NCBI GenBank assembly: GCA_016946835.1
Contig: JACVTC010000048.1
Span: 1,037,501-1,101,500, forward strand
Reading direction: 5' to 3'
Length of the DNA: 64,000 nucleotides
Source of the DNA: Neocallimastix lanati (nom. inval.)
Lineage: Eukaryota; Neocallimastigomycota; Neocallimastigomycetes; Neocallimastigales; Neocallimastigaceae
Shown here: positions 9,567 to 23,393 of the stretch, one piece after another
Numbering within the stretch: position 1 is the first letter of the stretch
Layout of the letters: every line of letters begins with the position of its first letter
Notes under the pieces: generated by a model
Seen by the model: the letters and a program-made list of their open reading frames with translations, nothing else
What the model was told of the DNA's origin: nothing
Database searches by the model: none
Program-made: the position numbers and the translations under genes

Positions 9567-11365
9567 CTTGAACCTCTTAGAATGAAATTCTTATTTCTTA
9601 TATATTGAATTTCCATAATAGTAATAAAAAACTTAAAATTAATAAACTAAGAAAAATAAAAATAATAATCAGTTTTTATAATAAAGTCTTGAGTATAATG
9701 AGAATAGTAATAATTTTATATCTTTTTAGAGTAAAAAATTTCAATAATTAATAGTTTGTTGAATGATTGAAAAATAATTTGATTTAGCACTTTTTTCTGT
9801 ATATTATTAAATTTGAATATCATAAAGTATTTAATGACTAAGATTGAATTGATGAAATATAATGGCACAAAATTAGTAAAGAGTTAAATAAATTACTACA
9901 AGATTTAGAGTGAATCAATCTCTTACAACGTGATACATGAAATATATAGTTGAAATACAATTAAATACAATAGATTCTTTCATGGGAATAGTAATACTAC
10001 ATGATAATAGAAATACAATGAAAATGTATTACTTATTCTTGGGTGTAACTTATTTAACAATATTCCAAAAATGTACCATTATATTCCGCAGTGAATGATC
10101 ACCAGAAAAAAAATTTTACCAATAACATTACCATTGCGCATAATGTTATTAATTAACACAAAATATTACTTTACTACTATTTTGCACCAGTACTGTTGAT
10201 CTACTTTATAAGAGTAAAGTTGATTCCCCTTGCAGGAGACTTATTATACATAAATCGGGTACACCTCTGCTCGGGGAAACTTATAGAATAACTATATTTA
10301 ATTTATAATAATAATAAAATTACATGATTTAAATGAAAAAAATAAAATGCATGAAATAAAATATGATATATTATATAATTATAAAGGAGAAATTTCAAAA
10401 AATATTTAATTTTTTATTTTAATTTCTCTTTTAGAACTATTCTTTCATATAATATATATATATATATATATTATTTTCTTTTTTATATTATAATCAAAAA
10501 AAAAAAAAAGTCCTCTCAAAAGATAATTAACCCAAAAAATCAAAAACAAAACAAAAAAAAAAAACAAAAAAAAACAAAAAAAAAAACAAAAAAAAAAACA
10601 AAAAAAAAAGATTATAATAAAACTCTTAATTTTTTATTAAAACCATTTTTTAACAAATTTTAGCTTTAATATTTTTAAGATTATTTTTATTTTATTTTAT
10701 TTTATTTTATTTTTTATTTTTTATTTTTTATTAATAAAAAAATTAAATGAGTGTTTTTATTATAGTTAGTTTATTATTATTATTATTTTTATTATTATTA
10801 TTATTAATATTATTATTATTATTAGTTATTATTTCATTATTATTGTTATATATTTTTGTTTTCTTTTGTTTTATTTTTTATATATTATTATTATTATTAT
10901 TATTATTTATAATTTACGTTTGTTATTGATAAAAAAAAAATTCAAACAGCAAATTATATTTTTAATATATTATTAATATATATATGATTTAATATTTTTT
11001 TTTTTTTTTTTTTAGTTTTAGTTTTTTAGATAAAAAGAAAATAAAGTTATTTTCTAATAAATATTAAAAAATATTAAATGATATATTATTAAATAAAATA
11101 AAAAAATAAATATTAAATTTTATATTTATTGAATATTATTATTATTATTAAAATATATACTAATTATTCAAATAAATATAAAAAGATAAATTTATTTATT
11201 TATTTATTTTTTAATTTTTTTAGGGGAGGGTTTTATTTCTAAAATTTATTTTATTAATCAATTATATATATATTAAATGACTTATAATAGGATTTATTCA
11301 TTTAAAATTAATTATACTTATAAAGATTATAATATATAAATAAATTAAAAATAATAAAACAAAAC

Positions 11366-11396
<31 letters not shown>

Positions 11397-11496
11397 TAGA
11401 TTATATATTATTATATAAATTTTCTTTTTTTTTTTTTTTTTTTTTTTAATTTTATTTTTATAAAAAAAAATTTTTTTTTTTTTTACTTTATATTAT
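9567..11496. other. Intergenic region without a supportable gene
   Basis: The part from 9567 to about 10300 is less AT-rich and includes a relatively GC-rich patch at 10130-10290; it may be the 5' portion of the LINE at 8-9.6 kb, but no motif was found. From 10300 onward there are A runs broken by single C (10555-10612), (TTA)n runs that create a spurious poly-Leu ORF at 10747-10929, TA dinucleotides and homopolymers. Confidence 0.6.
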
Positions 11497-14400
11497 TTAT
11501 TGGTTAACTTGAACATAGTTTCCTGGGAATAATCCACATTTACCATCAACAACTCCTTCCCACCAGTCATCAGTAACAAAGTTAAGATTTGTTATTATAT
11601 CACCTTCCTTGAATGAAATTTCATTATCTTCTTGAGCATCATAATCGTAGAGAGCGATAGCTGAAGATGATTTTTGAACTGGAGCTGGAGCAGAAACTGG
11701 ATTAGTAACTGGAGCAGAAACTGGAGCAGAAGCTTGTAATTCAACAAAGTTTGCTGGGAATAAGCCAACTTCACCCTTACTATTTTGACCTTGCCACCAA
11801 CCTTCATCTAATTGAATAATGTTCTTCACTATTTCACCTTCAACTAAAGCAATTTCATTTTCTTCTTGAGGTTCATAATCATATGCAACAATAGCATAAT
11901 CTCCATTACCCTGTTTATATTTTTAATTGAAATCAAATAAACGAGTGTAAAAAAAAAAAAAAAAAAAAAAAAGATACCTTATATTAGATAAAATAATAAA
12001 AATTGTATTAAAATAAATATATTTTAATATAAACTTACGGTTGAAGCAGCTCTTGTTCTAGCATTTAATTTTTCTTGTTCTTCACGTTCTTTTCTTTCTC
12101 TTTCTTCACGTTCTTTTTTTTCTCTTTCTTCACGTTCCTTTCTTTCTCTTTCTTCACGTTCCTTTCTTTCCTTTTCTTCACGTTCTTTTCTTTCTTTTTC
12201 TTCACGTTCCTTTCTTTCTCTTTCTTCACGTTCTTTTCTTTCTCTTTCTTCCTTTTCCTCTGAACCTGAATTAATAACTCTTTGTGGTAATGGTGGTGGA
12301 GCTAATGGATTATTTCTAGCTGGTAATGCAGGAGCAGTATCTCTTGGAGGTAAAGCTGGAGCAGAATTTGTTGGATTTAATGGATTAGCTCTTTTTGGAT
12401 TTAATGGATTTGACTTTGGAGCTAATGGATTTTCTCTTGATGGTAATGCAGGAGCAGTATCTCTTGGAGGTAAAGCTGGAGCTGAATTAGTTGGATTTAA
12501 TGGATTAGCTCTTTTTGGATTTAATGGATTAATCTTTGGACTGACTGGATTAGTTTTGTTTGCATTTAATGGGTTAATCTTTGGACTGACTGGATTAGTT
12601 TTGTTTGCATTTAATGGATTAATTTTTGGACTTAATGAAAATTTGTTTGCATTTAATGGGTTAATCTTTGGACTTACTGGACTAGTTTTGTTTGCATTTA
12701 ATGGGTTAATCTTTGGACTTACTGGACTAGTTTTGTTTACATTTAATGGGTTAATTTTTGGGCTTAATGAAAATTTATTTGTATTTAATGGATTAGATTT
12801 TGGAGAGTTTAAAGGATTGCTTCTAAATGGAGTTGGTTCTGGTGAATTAGCTTTTCTTGTTTCAGCAATCTCATCTTGTAATTCACGTTGCTTGTTAGCA
12901 AGTTTTTCTCTTTCAACTAAAGCATTATCTTCTTGTTCTCTTCTTAATCTTTCTTCTCTAACTCTAGCCTTGGTAGCATATTCTTTATTTCCTTCGCTGA
13001 ATAATTGAGATTTAAGCATTACCTTGTTAATTTTCTTTTCTGGCTTTTTCTATTATTTCAAATAATAAATTATAGAATACATAAAATTAAACATATATAT
13101 TTTATTTATTTATTATTTATTTAGCAAATTATTATGATTTTTTTATAAAATATATTTATAAAATCATTTCTCTCATGATTATTATCTTTAAAATTTACTA
13201 TGCTCTATTATTATCTAATTAAAAGAAAAATCATTTTTATAATTTTTTTTTCTTAAAAAAAAAAAACATAATAAAATAAAAATAAAAATAAAATAAAATA
13301 AAATAAAAAAAACATGTATTTACTTCAAACATCTTTCTAACGTTAGCAACAGAATCTCTACTGGTAGTATCAATGCCTTCATTTTCAACAACTGGTTCAG
13401 ATTCTAATTCTAATTTAATACCTTCAAAAGCATTAGTTTTAACACTAACTCTTGGTGGACCAACTGGAGTAACTGGTTTAATAGTAACCTTTTCAGATTG
13501 ACTAGATGGAGTTGGTTCAGTTAATGGTGCATTTTGATTTAATGGATTTGGTCTACTTGGAGCCAATGGATTTCTTCTACCTGGAGCTAATGGGTTTCTT
13601 CTTGGGTTTAATGGATTGTAACCAATAGAAGGAGTTGGCTTTGGAGCTGGAACAGAAGTTGTAGTAGAAGTAGCAGTTGATTTTGGAGATGAAGCTGAAA
13701 CAGCTGGTTTAGAGACAACTGGAGCTGGAGCTGGAGCAGCTGGCTTTGAAATGCTAGCAAATTTATTCTTTGGAGATAATGGATTTGCTCTTGGGGCTAA
13801 AGGATTAGCTCTTGGAGCTAAAGGATTAGTTCTTGGAGCTAAAGGATTGGCTCTTGGAGCTAATGGATTGGCTTTTGGTGATAATGGGTTTGGTCTTGGT
13901 GCTGGCGCTGGTGCTGGTGCACTAGTAGTTTTAGTTGGTGATGGTGAAACGGATGGAGTTGGAATTTGAGTTACTTCTGGCTTCTTTGCGCCAAGTTGGA
14001 ATGATTGAGTTGGCTTCATTTGACTTAATTGACTTGGAGTTGGGAGTTTTCTTAATTCTGAATTGGCTGGCTTGTTTGGTAAATTAAAGACCGGTTTCTT
14101 AACTGGAGTAGGAGCAACCTTTTTATCATTAAAAATGAATTGAATTATATTATTTCCGAAATAACAGTTTTTATCATTTTATATTTAAATAATTGTATTT
14201 TATTATGAGTTTTTAATTATTTTAATATTTCAAATTATTTTTTATATTATTAATAATATGATTAATATATTTTTTTAATGAAATATTTTTATATTATCAT
14301 ATTTAAAGATATTTATTTATTTAAATAAAAAAAAAAATAGAGGTAGATATTTATAATAAAGTTTAAAGTATAATAAAGTTTAAAGTATAATACAATAAAT

Positions 14401-15548
14401 TAAAAATATATAATAAATATATATATTATTAATAATAAGAAAAAAAAAAGATTATTATGTGATATAATAAATTTTACTAAATATTAGCTTTATTCTTTAC
14501 CTTTGTAGAGAAGTTAATAAATGAAGAATTTTGAACCTTACTAATAATATTTTCTGGTTCAACATCTTCGTAGCATCTTGCGTTTATTCTAACATGATAA
14601 CCCTTAAATATAATTTCATTATATAATTATTATTACAACCCAACAAAAAATAATAATGACAATTAAAATAATAATAAAATAAGTAATTAAATATATAAAA
14701 AATTAAATATATATTTTCAATTTTATGAATAATACTATCCATTATTTTAAAAATAAATTTAATAAATTTACCTTGAAAAAGCTTTCAAGAACTTGTGAGT
14801 GTTGACTGAAGTTAGCCTTTTGGAATGGTGGAGCATATTCACCACACTGATAAAATAAAATATATATTATTTAATAATTAATATTTATAAATATAAATAA
14901 TTACAATATTTTAATAAATAGTCGAAGTACATATATATAAATAAAACATACCCAAGCGATATATATGAATCTTAACATTTTACTAGTTTCATCTTTATTA
15001 ATTATATTAAAATTTATTAGTAAATAAATGAAAAGAAAAAAATAAATATAAAAATACAATTTTATTTTTTTAACTTCTACTAATAAAATTGTTGTTATTT
15101 AAATACTTTATCTAAAATATTTACCAAAAATTTTTAATAAAGCGTATTGAACACTTTCTTCATCGAATTCATCTTTAATTTCTTCTAAACCATTAGCTAA
15201 ATAAATGTAAACAAAAGTAAATTATAATAAATAAATATTAATATAATAAAATTTCGAGTATTTTTTTATTTACAATATACAATATATTTTTTCGATTTTA
15301 ACTTTTTTTTTTTATTTTTTTTTTTTTTTTTCATTTATTCTTATTGCTTTAAATGTTAAGAGTTTCAATTATAATTACAATATGTTATAAAAATAACAAT
15401 AAAAATTTATTTGCTTACATCCAGAGTTAATTAAAGTAATGTCATCACCATCATAGCCGAATAAAATCCAGTCAGTACTGGAAGAAGGTTCTTTTAATTC
15501 GTTTAATGAAGAAGTTAATTCTCTTGAGTGAGTGTATAATAAAGACAT
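11497..15548 (-). CDS. ABP1: Abp1/drebrin-like actin-binding protein (ADF-H, Pro-rich NPL repeats, two SH3)
   Basis: Eight exons join in frame: 15548-15419, 15196-15125, 14992-14952, 14846-14772, 14602-14501, 14118-13324, 13049-12039 and 11910-11497, giving 879 aa. Exons 1-5 (aa 1-140) form an ADF-homology domain starting MSLLYTHSRELTSSLNEL with DWILFGYDGDD and RFIYIAWCGE, the F-actin-binding part. Aa 141-742 are low complexity: 23 NPL motifs (NPLAPRA, SPKINPLNANK), SH3-ligand-like PALPPRD/PALPSRE, and a charged EREERERKE stretch likely helical (12060-12260). Two C-terminal SH3 domains follow: ALVEGE..GWWQG..GLFPANFVEL and ALYDYDAQEDNEISF..DWWEG..GLFPGNYVQV. Abp1 proteins link cortical actin to endocytic and Arp2/3 factors through SH3. 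Two SH3 domains, as I recall for S. pombe App1, contrast with one in budding yeast Abp1 and mammalian drebrin-like protein. The acidic DDW-type Arp2/3 motif of yeast Abp1 was not seen. Confidence 0.93.
12060..12260. repeat. Coding tandem repeat in ABP1 (charged Glu/Arg/Lys units)
   Basis: About eight units of roughly 24 bp built on CACGTTC and TTTCTTTC, coding for EREERERKE-like residues on the minus strand. It keeps the frame and lies directly before the exon 7 donor. Confidence 0.8.
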
Positions 15549-17509
15549 GTTGTTATATATTTCTAATATTTAATAAAATCTAAATAAAAAAAAAAGTGCA
15601 AAAATGAATATATAAAAATAGTTTTTGTTTATTATATTAAAATTTCAAAATTTTTGGATTATTGTTTTTGTTTTGATTTTATAAAGTCTAATAAATTTAA
15701 ATATTTTTTAAAATAAACTTATTAAATTTGATATTATTTATTTAGTGTTAATTATAAAGTCTATAACTATAATTTTATTTAGAATTAAAATAAAAAAAAA
15801 AAAAGAGTTAAATGTTTTTCTTTATTTTAATAATATTCTCTTATTTATTATTATATTAATATATTTGCTTGTCAAGTTATTTAAGAAAAAAAAAAAAGAA
15901 AATAAAAAGTTTATCAAAAAATAAAAAATAAATATAATAAAAAAAAAAATTTAAATTTTTCCTTATATATATAATCTAATTAATTATTAATTAATTTTAA
16001 TATATAAAAACAAATAATAAATAATTGAAAAATAAATAAATAAATAAATAAATATATAAATAAATAAATAATTAATTATAATATATAAAAAATAAATATT
16101 ATTTTATTTTTTCTTATAATAAAAAAAAATATCTATTCATTATTATCTATATATTATTTATTATTTAATTATTATTTATTATGCATTATTTATTATTATT
16201 ATTTGATATTTTATTATTTATTATTTATTTATTATTTATTTATTATTTATTAATTATTTATTAATAAATACTCTTTTTATTATTATTTATTATTTATTAT
16301 TTATTATTTATTATTTATTATTTATTATTTATTTATTTTATAATTTATTTACTTTAGATTTAATCGAACCCTATTATATATACTAATTAATATATGGAAA
16401 AGAATTAAATGTATAATATATAATTTTATATTAAAATTAAATTAGTTTTTTTTTAACAGAAATTCCAACACTTCTTCCATTTAATTAAACAATATATATT
16501 AGAGTATAATTCAAATATATTAAATTAGAGTTGATGAATTATCCACTGTATATTACAATCATATCATGGATATATTTAATTAATAAGTCCATACATTTAA
16601 TATAATAAAAAAAAATCAAAATTAATTATTTTATTTTAATATGTTAATATATTATATGTTAAAATATAAATTCTTATTGAATTTATATCTATTTATATAT
16701 ATAAATAAAAAAAAGAAAAGAAAATGTTAAATATAGTTATTTTAGATAATAAAACTTTAATAATAATGATGAACTCTTTAAATAATAATTTTTAAATAAT
16801 AAATACTTGACATTAAATAATTATTATTAAATAATTAATAGGAACAGTAACTTTGTAAATAATTAAAATGTCAAAAATAGAATTACTAATATTCCATAAA
16901 TATTTCCAAGAAGAATCTAATATAATATAAAATATTTATAGTACAAAAAAAATAAATGAAAATAAAATAAAATAAAATAAAATAAAATAAATTATAATAT
17001 ATATATAAAAAAAAATAAAAAAAAAATTTATGGTTTCTAAATAATTAAATTATATTTATGTTGAAAATAATAAGAAATTAGTTATAATTCGTTTGTTTTA
17101 TATATTATATTATATTTTTTTATTTTATATGTTATTTTATATATTTTTATATATATATAATTGAAAGATAAAAAAAAAAAAAAGTTTGGTCTTCTAAAAA
17201 AAAATATTAATAATAATAATAATATAGTTGAATTAATGAATTAAAAAAAATTTCAGTAGAAATATAAGCTTTATAAAATATATTTAAATATAAAAAAAAA
17301 AAAAAAGAAAAGAAATTACGATGTTATTAAAGAATATTCAACAAATTTAATAGCAACAGGAAAAATATAAATTAATTTTTATAAAATCAAAATTTATTGT
17401 TCATATTATTTTCCTCTAATTATAATTTATATATTCAATTATTATTTATATCAAGTCTTTATTTTCATTACGACATGCATAATTTAATAGTGTTTCACTA
17501 TCTCATTAT

Positions 17510-17545
<36 letters not shown>

Positions 17546-17711
17546 CATTATTATTTATATCATTGATTAACTAAATTTTTAAATAGGATAAACATATATT
17601 GATTATATATAATTTTTCTTTATAAAAAAAAATTATATGTAATCAATGGTCAATGGTATTCCGATGAATTTTGAAATTATTACTTGTAAAAAATATTTAA
17701 TAAAATAATAC

Positions 17712-17747
<36 letters not shown>

Positions 17748-18104
17748 TGAGGTATCCACCGAATTCTTTCTTGAACCAAGCGATTTATTTATCAAAAGAT
17801 CTAATTTTTATTGATTTGTTATAAAAAGAAAGATCATTAATTGAATCGTTATAAATTTTACACAATTTAAAATATATTTTATATATTATTATTTTATTAT
17901 TTTTACTATTGTTATTAGTATTATTTATTTTGTTATTTTAATTGCTATTACTATTTTTAATTTGTTACAACATGAAAATAATTATTAAAAATTGTATTAT
18001 AATGAATTTATAAATATTAAATACTATTGTATATATAATGCAATCGACATACAAAAATATATTTATTATTATTTAATCATTATATTAATTTGATTTTAAT
18101 TTGG

Positions 18105-18143
<39 letters not shown>

Positions 18144-18320
18144 GGTTGAATTACTAATATACTAATAATTTATATAATAAATACTACTATTTACTATTAA
18201 TTATCATTCATTATTAATTATTATTATGATTATTATTATTATTAGATTTAAGGATTACATAAAATAACAATGAATATAAGAATATAGTTTATACTACGAA
18301 ATATATGGATTATATATTAT
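15549..18320. other. Intergenic region, 2.8 kb, no intact gene
   Basis: Homopolymers (T at 17512-17540, A at 17713-17744), TA-rich repeats, and at about 16140-16340 a block of (ATTTATT)n heptamers around TTAATAAATACTC, the reverse complement of a dispersed repeat seen at four other places. A less AT-rich stretch at 17745-17870 looks like a coding relic and is listed separately. Confidence 0.7.
17745..17870 (-). pseudogene. Possible short coding relic
   Basis: On the minus strand one frame reads KIYNDSINDLSFYNKSIKI, then FDK, a stop, then AWFKKEFGGYLT. Composition is coding-like compared with the flanks, and it abuts a 32-nt poly-A on the plus strand. Family unknown; could be chance. Confidence 0.2.
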
Positions 18321-19734
18321 TTATGCACCAAACTTGGAAGTAAAGCCTAATTTGAAAGCAAGTTCAGCAAGGAAGTGGTAAGTTAAGATAGAATTATTAC
18401 CTCCATTTTTACAATCTTCTTCAGAGAACTTTTTACGATTATCTGTACGTACAGATCCATTATGTCTGTAACATACTGATATTGGAACACTATTATCATA
18501 TAATATTAAAATAATAATTATTATTAAACATTATCACTATCAATGGTTATTATCATTATTATTTTTATAATTATTATTATAAATTAATACAAACAAATGA
18601 TATTTAAATATTAAAAATATAATTTAAATAATAATTATTATTATAAATATGATATCGCCAAAATATATAGAATGATAAAAATAAGATATATTTATATATT
18701 TAAAAAAAAAAAAAAAAAAAAATTACTCTTCAACTTCAACAAATTGACCAACTTTATGACAACCAGATTGTCTTGGAAGAGTAAAACTACCTTTTTGTAA
18801 AGTGTCACTATGTAATTGTGGTTTTTCATAATACTTTTTAATTGACGCATTATATCTATCTGCATAGGACAATGCAACAACACAACCAATATCATCATTA
18901 TCAATGTATTCACCAATTATATTATCAAAGCAAACAAAACCATCCTTGACTTCTTGAGTTTCTAACTTTAAATGAACAAATAAAATATTTGTATTTTCAA
19001 GTTGACTTTTAATTAATTGACTCATTGCTTCCTTCGAATTATAATCAACATTTAAAACTGATGCATTAGCAACTGCTTTTGTTTCATTAAGAGTGGAAAC
19101 AAGTGACTCAACATTTGAAACAACATTGATTTGGATATTTCTATATCTATTTATTAAATATAAAAATTAAAACTTGTTAATTAATAAAATACTTTTCTCT
19201 AAATAAAAAAAAAAAGTTTTAATTATGATAAGATATAAATCTATAAATTTATATAGTTATAATAATAATAATAATTTTATCATTGTTTTTAAGTTACCTT
19301 TGTTTGAGAGTTTCTGCCATCTTGTATTGAAAATTTGAATTTATAATATTTATTTTATAATGATAAATTATGAATGGAATAATAAATTTAGTATGAAGAT
19401 TATATTTCATTACTATATTTCATATTACAAATTATTTCTACTGAAGATTATATAATTATTATTATTAATAAATTTATATTTACTTTATCTTTTTCAATGT
19501 TAGCATAGCCTAATAATTGAAGAAGATCATTAACCGTACTACCTATTAAATATTATAATTAAAAAAGTATATATATAAATTAATAAATAAAATTAAAAAT
19601 AATTTAACATTTTTTAAAATTTAAAAATTAAATAATAACAATAATCGAATTTCGAATTCAAATGATTTAAACATCCAATTTTGAAATTTCATTTGATTAT
19701 ATAATTAATATTAAATATTATAATTAAATACTTG

Positions 19735-19801
<67 letters not shown>

Positions 19802-20177
19802 AAAAAACTATAATGAAAAACTAAAATTATATAAAATAAATCAATTTATGACTATCTTAATTCTACCAATAAGCTATAATATAACTTTTTAGATATACAT
19901 AATAATATAAAAAAAATAATAATAAATATATAAATATATAAAAAAGTATAAAAAAAATATCATAGAAAATACCTTCAAAATCCCATTTTTCAATCATTAA
20001 ATTTCCAGAAGAACCTTCCTTTGCCATTCTATTCAAATTATTAAGAGGAACAGAAGTATTCTCATTTAAAAAGGTTGGAAGAATAGAATTTTGACTTTCA
20101 TCCCATGGTTTAACTAAATAAGAAAAACCTTCTCCAACTAAAACAAGATTTTTTTTTGGATATCCTGATGGTGCCAT
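18321..20177 (-). CDS. Alkaline-phosphatase-superfamily protein, ApgM-like, eroded active site
   Basis: Five exons join in frame: 20177-19973, 19542-19484, 19320-19298, 19146-18727 and 18489-18321, giving 291 aa. The N-terminus (KKNLVLVGEGFSYLVKPWDE, then LNNLNRMAKEG, then EGSTVNDLLQLLGYANIEK) parallels the start of archaeal-type 2,3-bisphosphoglycerate-independent phosphoglycerate mutase (DGxGD, LDRLAxEG, PGSDxAxxxxLGYD). The C-terminus (KKFSEEDCKNGGNNS, then AFKLGFTSKFGA) matches that family's ending. The first metal-binding Asp is replaced (GEGF), the GSD motif is GST, and the protein is much shorter than the ~400 aa enzymes. I infer a divergent, probably non-catalytic relative; substrate unknown. 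Start chosen as the first Met before the conserved strand. Confidence 0.65.
19738..19807. repeat. (AAT)n and poly-A in intron 1 of the ApgM-like gene
   Basis: About 17 AAT units followed by A17, within intron 19543-19972. Confidence 0.9.
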
Positions 20178-21454
20178 CTTGAAATTGAAATTGTTTATAA
20201 TTTATTAATATTAATATTTGTAATTAATATAAGTATATAAATAATTAATTTTATTTTATAATTAATATTATTTTTTTGAAATTTCTAATTACTTATTTAA
20301 ATTAAAAATTAAAAAAAAAAAAAAAATTTTTTTGAAAGATATTAAATATATTAATAATATCTATATTAATTAAAAACAAAAGAGGTATGGTTTAACTTTT
20401 ACTATATATAATTAATTAATAAAAAATAAAAAAAATTAAAATATTATTAAATTAAAATATTTATATAATTAAATTATTAAAAATAGTAAAAGATAATTAT
20501 TTATTATTTATTATAGTATATATTAAATAATGAAATCCTTTAAATCTGTTAAAAAAAAAATTAATATAAATATAAAAGAATTATTATTAAATAAAGTTTA
20601 TTATAATACTTTTTATATTAATTAAATAAAATGAAATAAAGGTTAGAGATTATTATTGATAATTAATCTTTTTAAGAATTGTTATGTCTTTACAAATTAT
20701 TAAAATTATTGTTTGATTTAAAATTATATAAAAGTACTTTGATAGATTAAATTATCATATAATAAAGAAAAAAAAAATTATTAATTATGGAAAAAAAAAA
20801 TAACTTAAATATTAATAAAATAATAATATTCATTTAATTCAATTTCTTATATCTGTATAAAGGTATTAATTATTATTTGTAAAAAAAAAATTTTTTATTT
20901 TTTGATATTGAAGTTAGATAGGCATATAAAAACTTTCTTAAGCTTATTTTATAACTTATTATTTATATAATAAATGGGAATCAATAAATTAATTATAATG
21001 ATATATATATAAATAAAATCTTTATATTTACAAATTAATTTTATTAAATATATTTGATTAATAAAATATTTAATATATTAGATATCTAATTACATTTGGA
21101 AATTATTAGAACAGAATTTATTATCACTTACGCAATTTATTATTTACAAATATCAATTTGTATATTCAAATTCATTTATTATTTATAGTTTATAATTCAT
21201 TTCATTAGTTCATTCACAATTTATTAAAATATTTTGATGCTATACTATATTTCTTTTTAAATAAAATCATTTTTATTTAAAAAGAAAAATAATAAGAATA
21301 TAAAATAAAATAAAAAAAAGAATTCTTTTTTAATTTTATTTTTATTTCACATTATTAATAATGCATTTATATAGTTTAATTTTAAAAATTATTGTAATTA
21401 ACTTTAGTTGTAATATTAATTTTTTGTAAATTTTTTAAAAGATCATTGTTAAAA

Positions 21455-21575
21455 TAATTGTATCAAATGTGCCAATGGGGATGACTTTAACATGTAACCT
21501 TGTCTAGACTGGGGTTCACTTTGAACAGATTATTAATTATAGCAAGTAATTCCAAAGGAAAAATTTTTAAATATG
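21455..21575. other. Unexplained GC-richer island
   Basis: About 120 bp of mixed composition in an AT desert. It contains GTTCACTTTGAAC, an inverted repeat that could form a 5-bp stem with a 3-nt loop. No open frame of note on either strand, and no tRNA-like box B or T-arm that I can recognise. Could be a small non-coding RNA or a transposon fragment. Confidence 0.3.
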
Positions 21576-21719
21576 TATAATGAAAGAGTTTAGAGTATCT
21601 TTCTTTTTCTTTTCTCATTAATTTAAAAAAAAAAAAAAAAATTAATTATATCTATTTTTTTTTTTCTTTTTTTTGTACAAAAATTCAATAGTGAATTTAA
21701 ATCCTTATAATTACATATA

Positions 21720-22055
21720 ATAATTACAATTAATAATAAATAATAATAAAGAACATTTATTAATAAATAATAAATAATAAATAATAAATAATAAATAATA
21801 AATAATAAATATTAAATAATTAATAATAAATAATAAATAATAAATAATAAATAATAAATAATAAATAATAAATAAATAATAATTGAATAATAAATAATAA
21901 ATAATTGAATAATAAATAATAAAAAGAATTAAAAGAGTATTTATTAATTATTGAATAATAAATAATAAATAATAAATAATAAATAATAAATAATAAATAA
22001 TAAATAATAAATAATAAATAATAAATAATAAATAATAAATAATAAATAATAAAAT
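21720..22055. repeat. Heptamer (AATAAAT)n array with palindromic spacer
   Basis: Tandem 7-mers interrupted by TTTATTAATAAATAAT and by a GAGTATTTATTAATT segment. The same composite occurs at 16140-16340 (inverse), 27176-27476, 31275-31520, 32105-32460 and 35275-35625. Confidence 0.85.
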
Positions 22056-23015
22056 AATATAATTTTTTTATACTAAAATTATAATTATTTTATTATTAGT
22101 ATAACATTTGTTAATTAATATGAAAAAATTTTTGTACCCATTACACCTGTCATTATTTATTAAAAAAAATTATTTTATTTTATTTTTTTTTTTTTTAAAG
22201 TAAAAATAAAAAATAAAAAAAAAAAAAAAACAAAAATAATGAAAAATACAAAATAAAAAATTAAAATAATAAAAAATAAATATAAAATAATATTAAATGA
22301 AAAAATTAGTTTATATAATTTTTTATTTTTTATTTGTTAAAATTAAAATAAATTAAATTATTTAAGAAAACAATAAATGAATAAATAGAAGGAAAATAAA
22401 CTTTTTTTTAAAAAAATATTGAATATATAAATGTATATATAATTAATATGTTCACTTAAATAAAAAAGAACAAGGATAAATAAGATAATCTTTAAAGGAT
22501 AAAAAATACACAAAAAGGAAAATAAAATAAAATTTAAAATATATATATATATATATATATATAAAATAACCCTTTTCAAGAGATTTTAAATAAAATAAGA
22601 AAAAAAAAATAAAGATAATCAATTATAAATAATTGCATAGAGAAATTTCAAATAAACAGCTATTTAAAATAATCACGGAAAAAAAAAAAAAATTCAACAT
22701 TTTATGAACAATTGTTTTTTAGAAAAAAAATAAAAAAAAAAAAGAATAATAAAATAAAGAATAGAAGTCAATACAATAAATAAATTTCATTGAATAAAAA
22801 TCAATTTCCTTTAATAAATAAAAATTAATAATCATTATTCAATATTTATTCTAATTATACTTTTATCTATTCCTCTCTCTCTCTTTTTGTAATATTATTT
22901 ATACCATTACATTATAATTGCTTTTAATTTTCGTTTTTTTTTTCCTTATAATTTATTTCAAACAACTATTTTTCGGTGGTATTTTTTTTTTTAATTATTG
23001 TAATATACATCAAAT

Positions 23016-23355
23016 ATGGATTCAATGATATTGAATGAGCTTAGTCTAACCAACAGAAGAAATTCACTTGACGAAGTAAGAGTATTAGATAATAATGATG
23101 AAAATATCGAGGAATTTAATCGTCTTTTAAATAACGACGGAGGTATATTTTTCTTCTTCATAATATATTACAATCATTTATAATTTTTTTTTATTTATAT
23201 TTTAATTCAACAATATATATTTATTTTTTTAATTATAAATAGTTTTAGTAATATATATTTGTATAAAATAAATGGTCTAATTGTTATTTATCACCCTTTA
23301 TATACATTTTGTTATTTTTTTTTTAATTTTAAATTTATTTATAATAATTATTATT

Positions 23356-23393
<38 letters not shown>

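Larger units (their letters stand above)
20178..23015. other. Intergenic region, 2.8 kb, no gene
   Basis: Divergent promoters of the ApgM-like gene (-) and the DASS transporter (+) must lie here. It holds AT-rich DNA, a heptamer block (21720-22055) and one less AT-rich island at 21455-21575. A Tyr/Ile-rich ORF at 22358-22579 (-) is TA-repeat noise. Confidence 0.7.

Noticed and set aside
10747-10929. Plus-strand poly-Leu 60-codon ORF
   Set aside because: Produced by (TTA)n and related simple sequence; no start context or homology pattern.
12556-13008. Plus-strand ORF with GLIFGLTGLVLFAFN repeats
   Set aside because: Antisense shadow of the NPL repeats in ABP1 exon 7.
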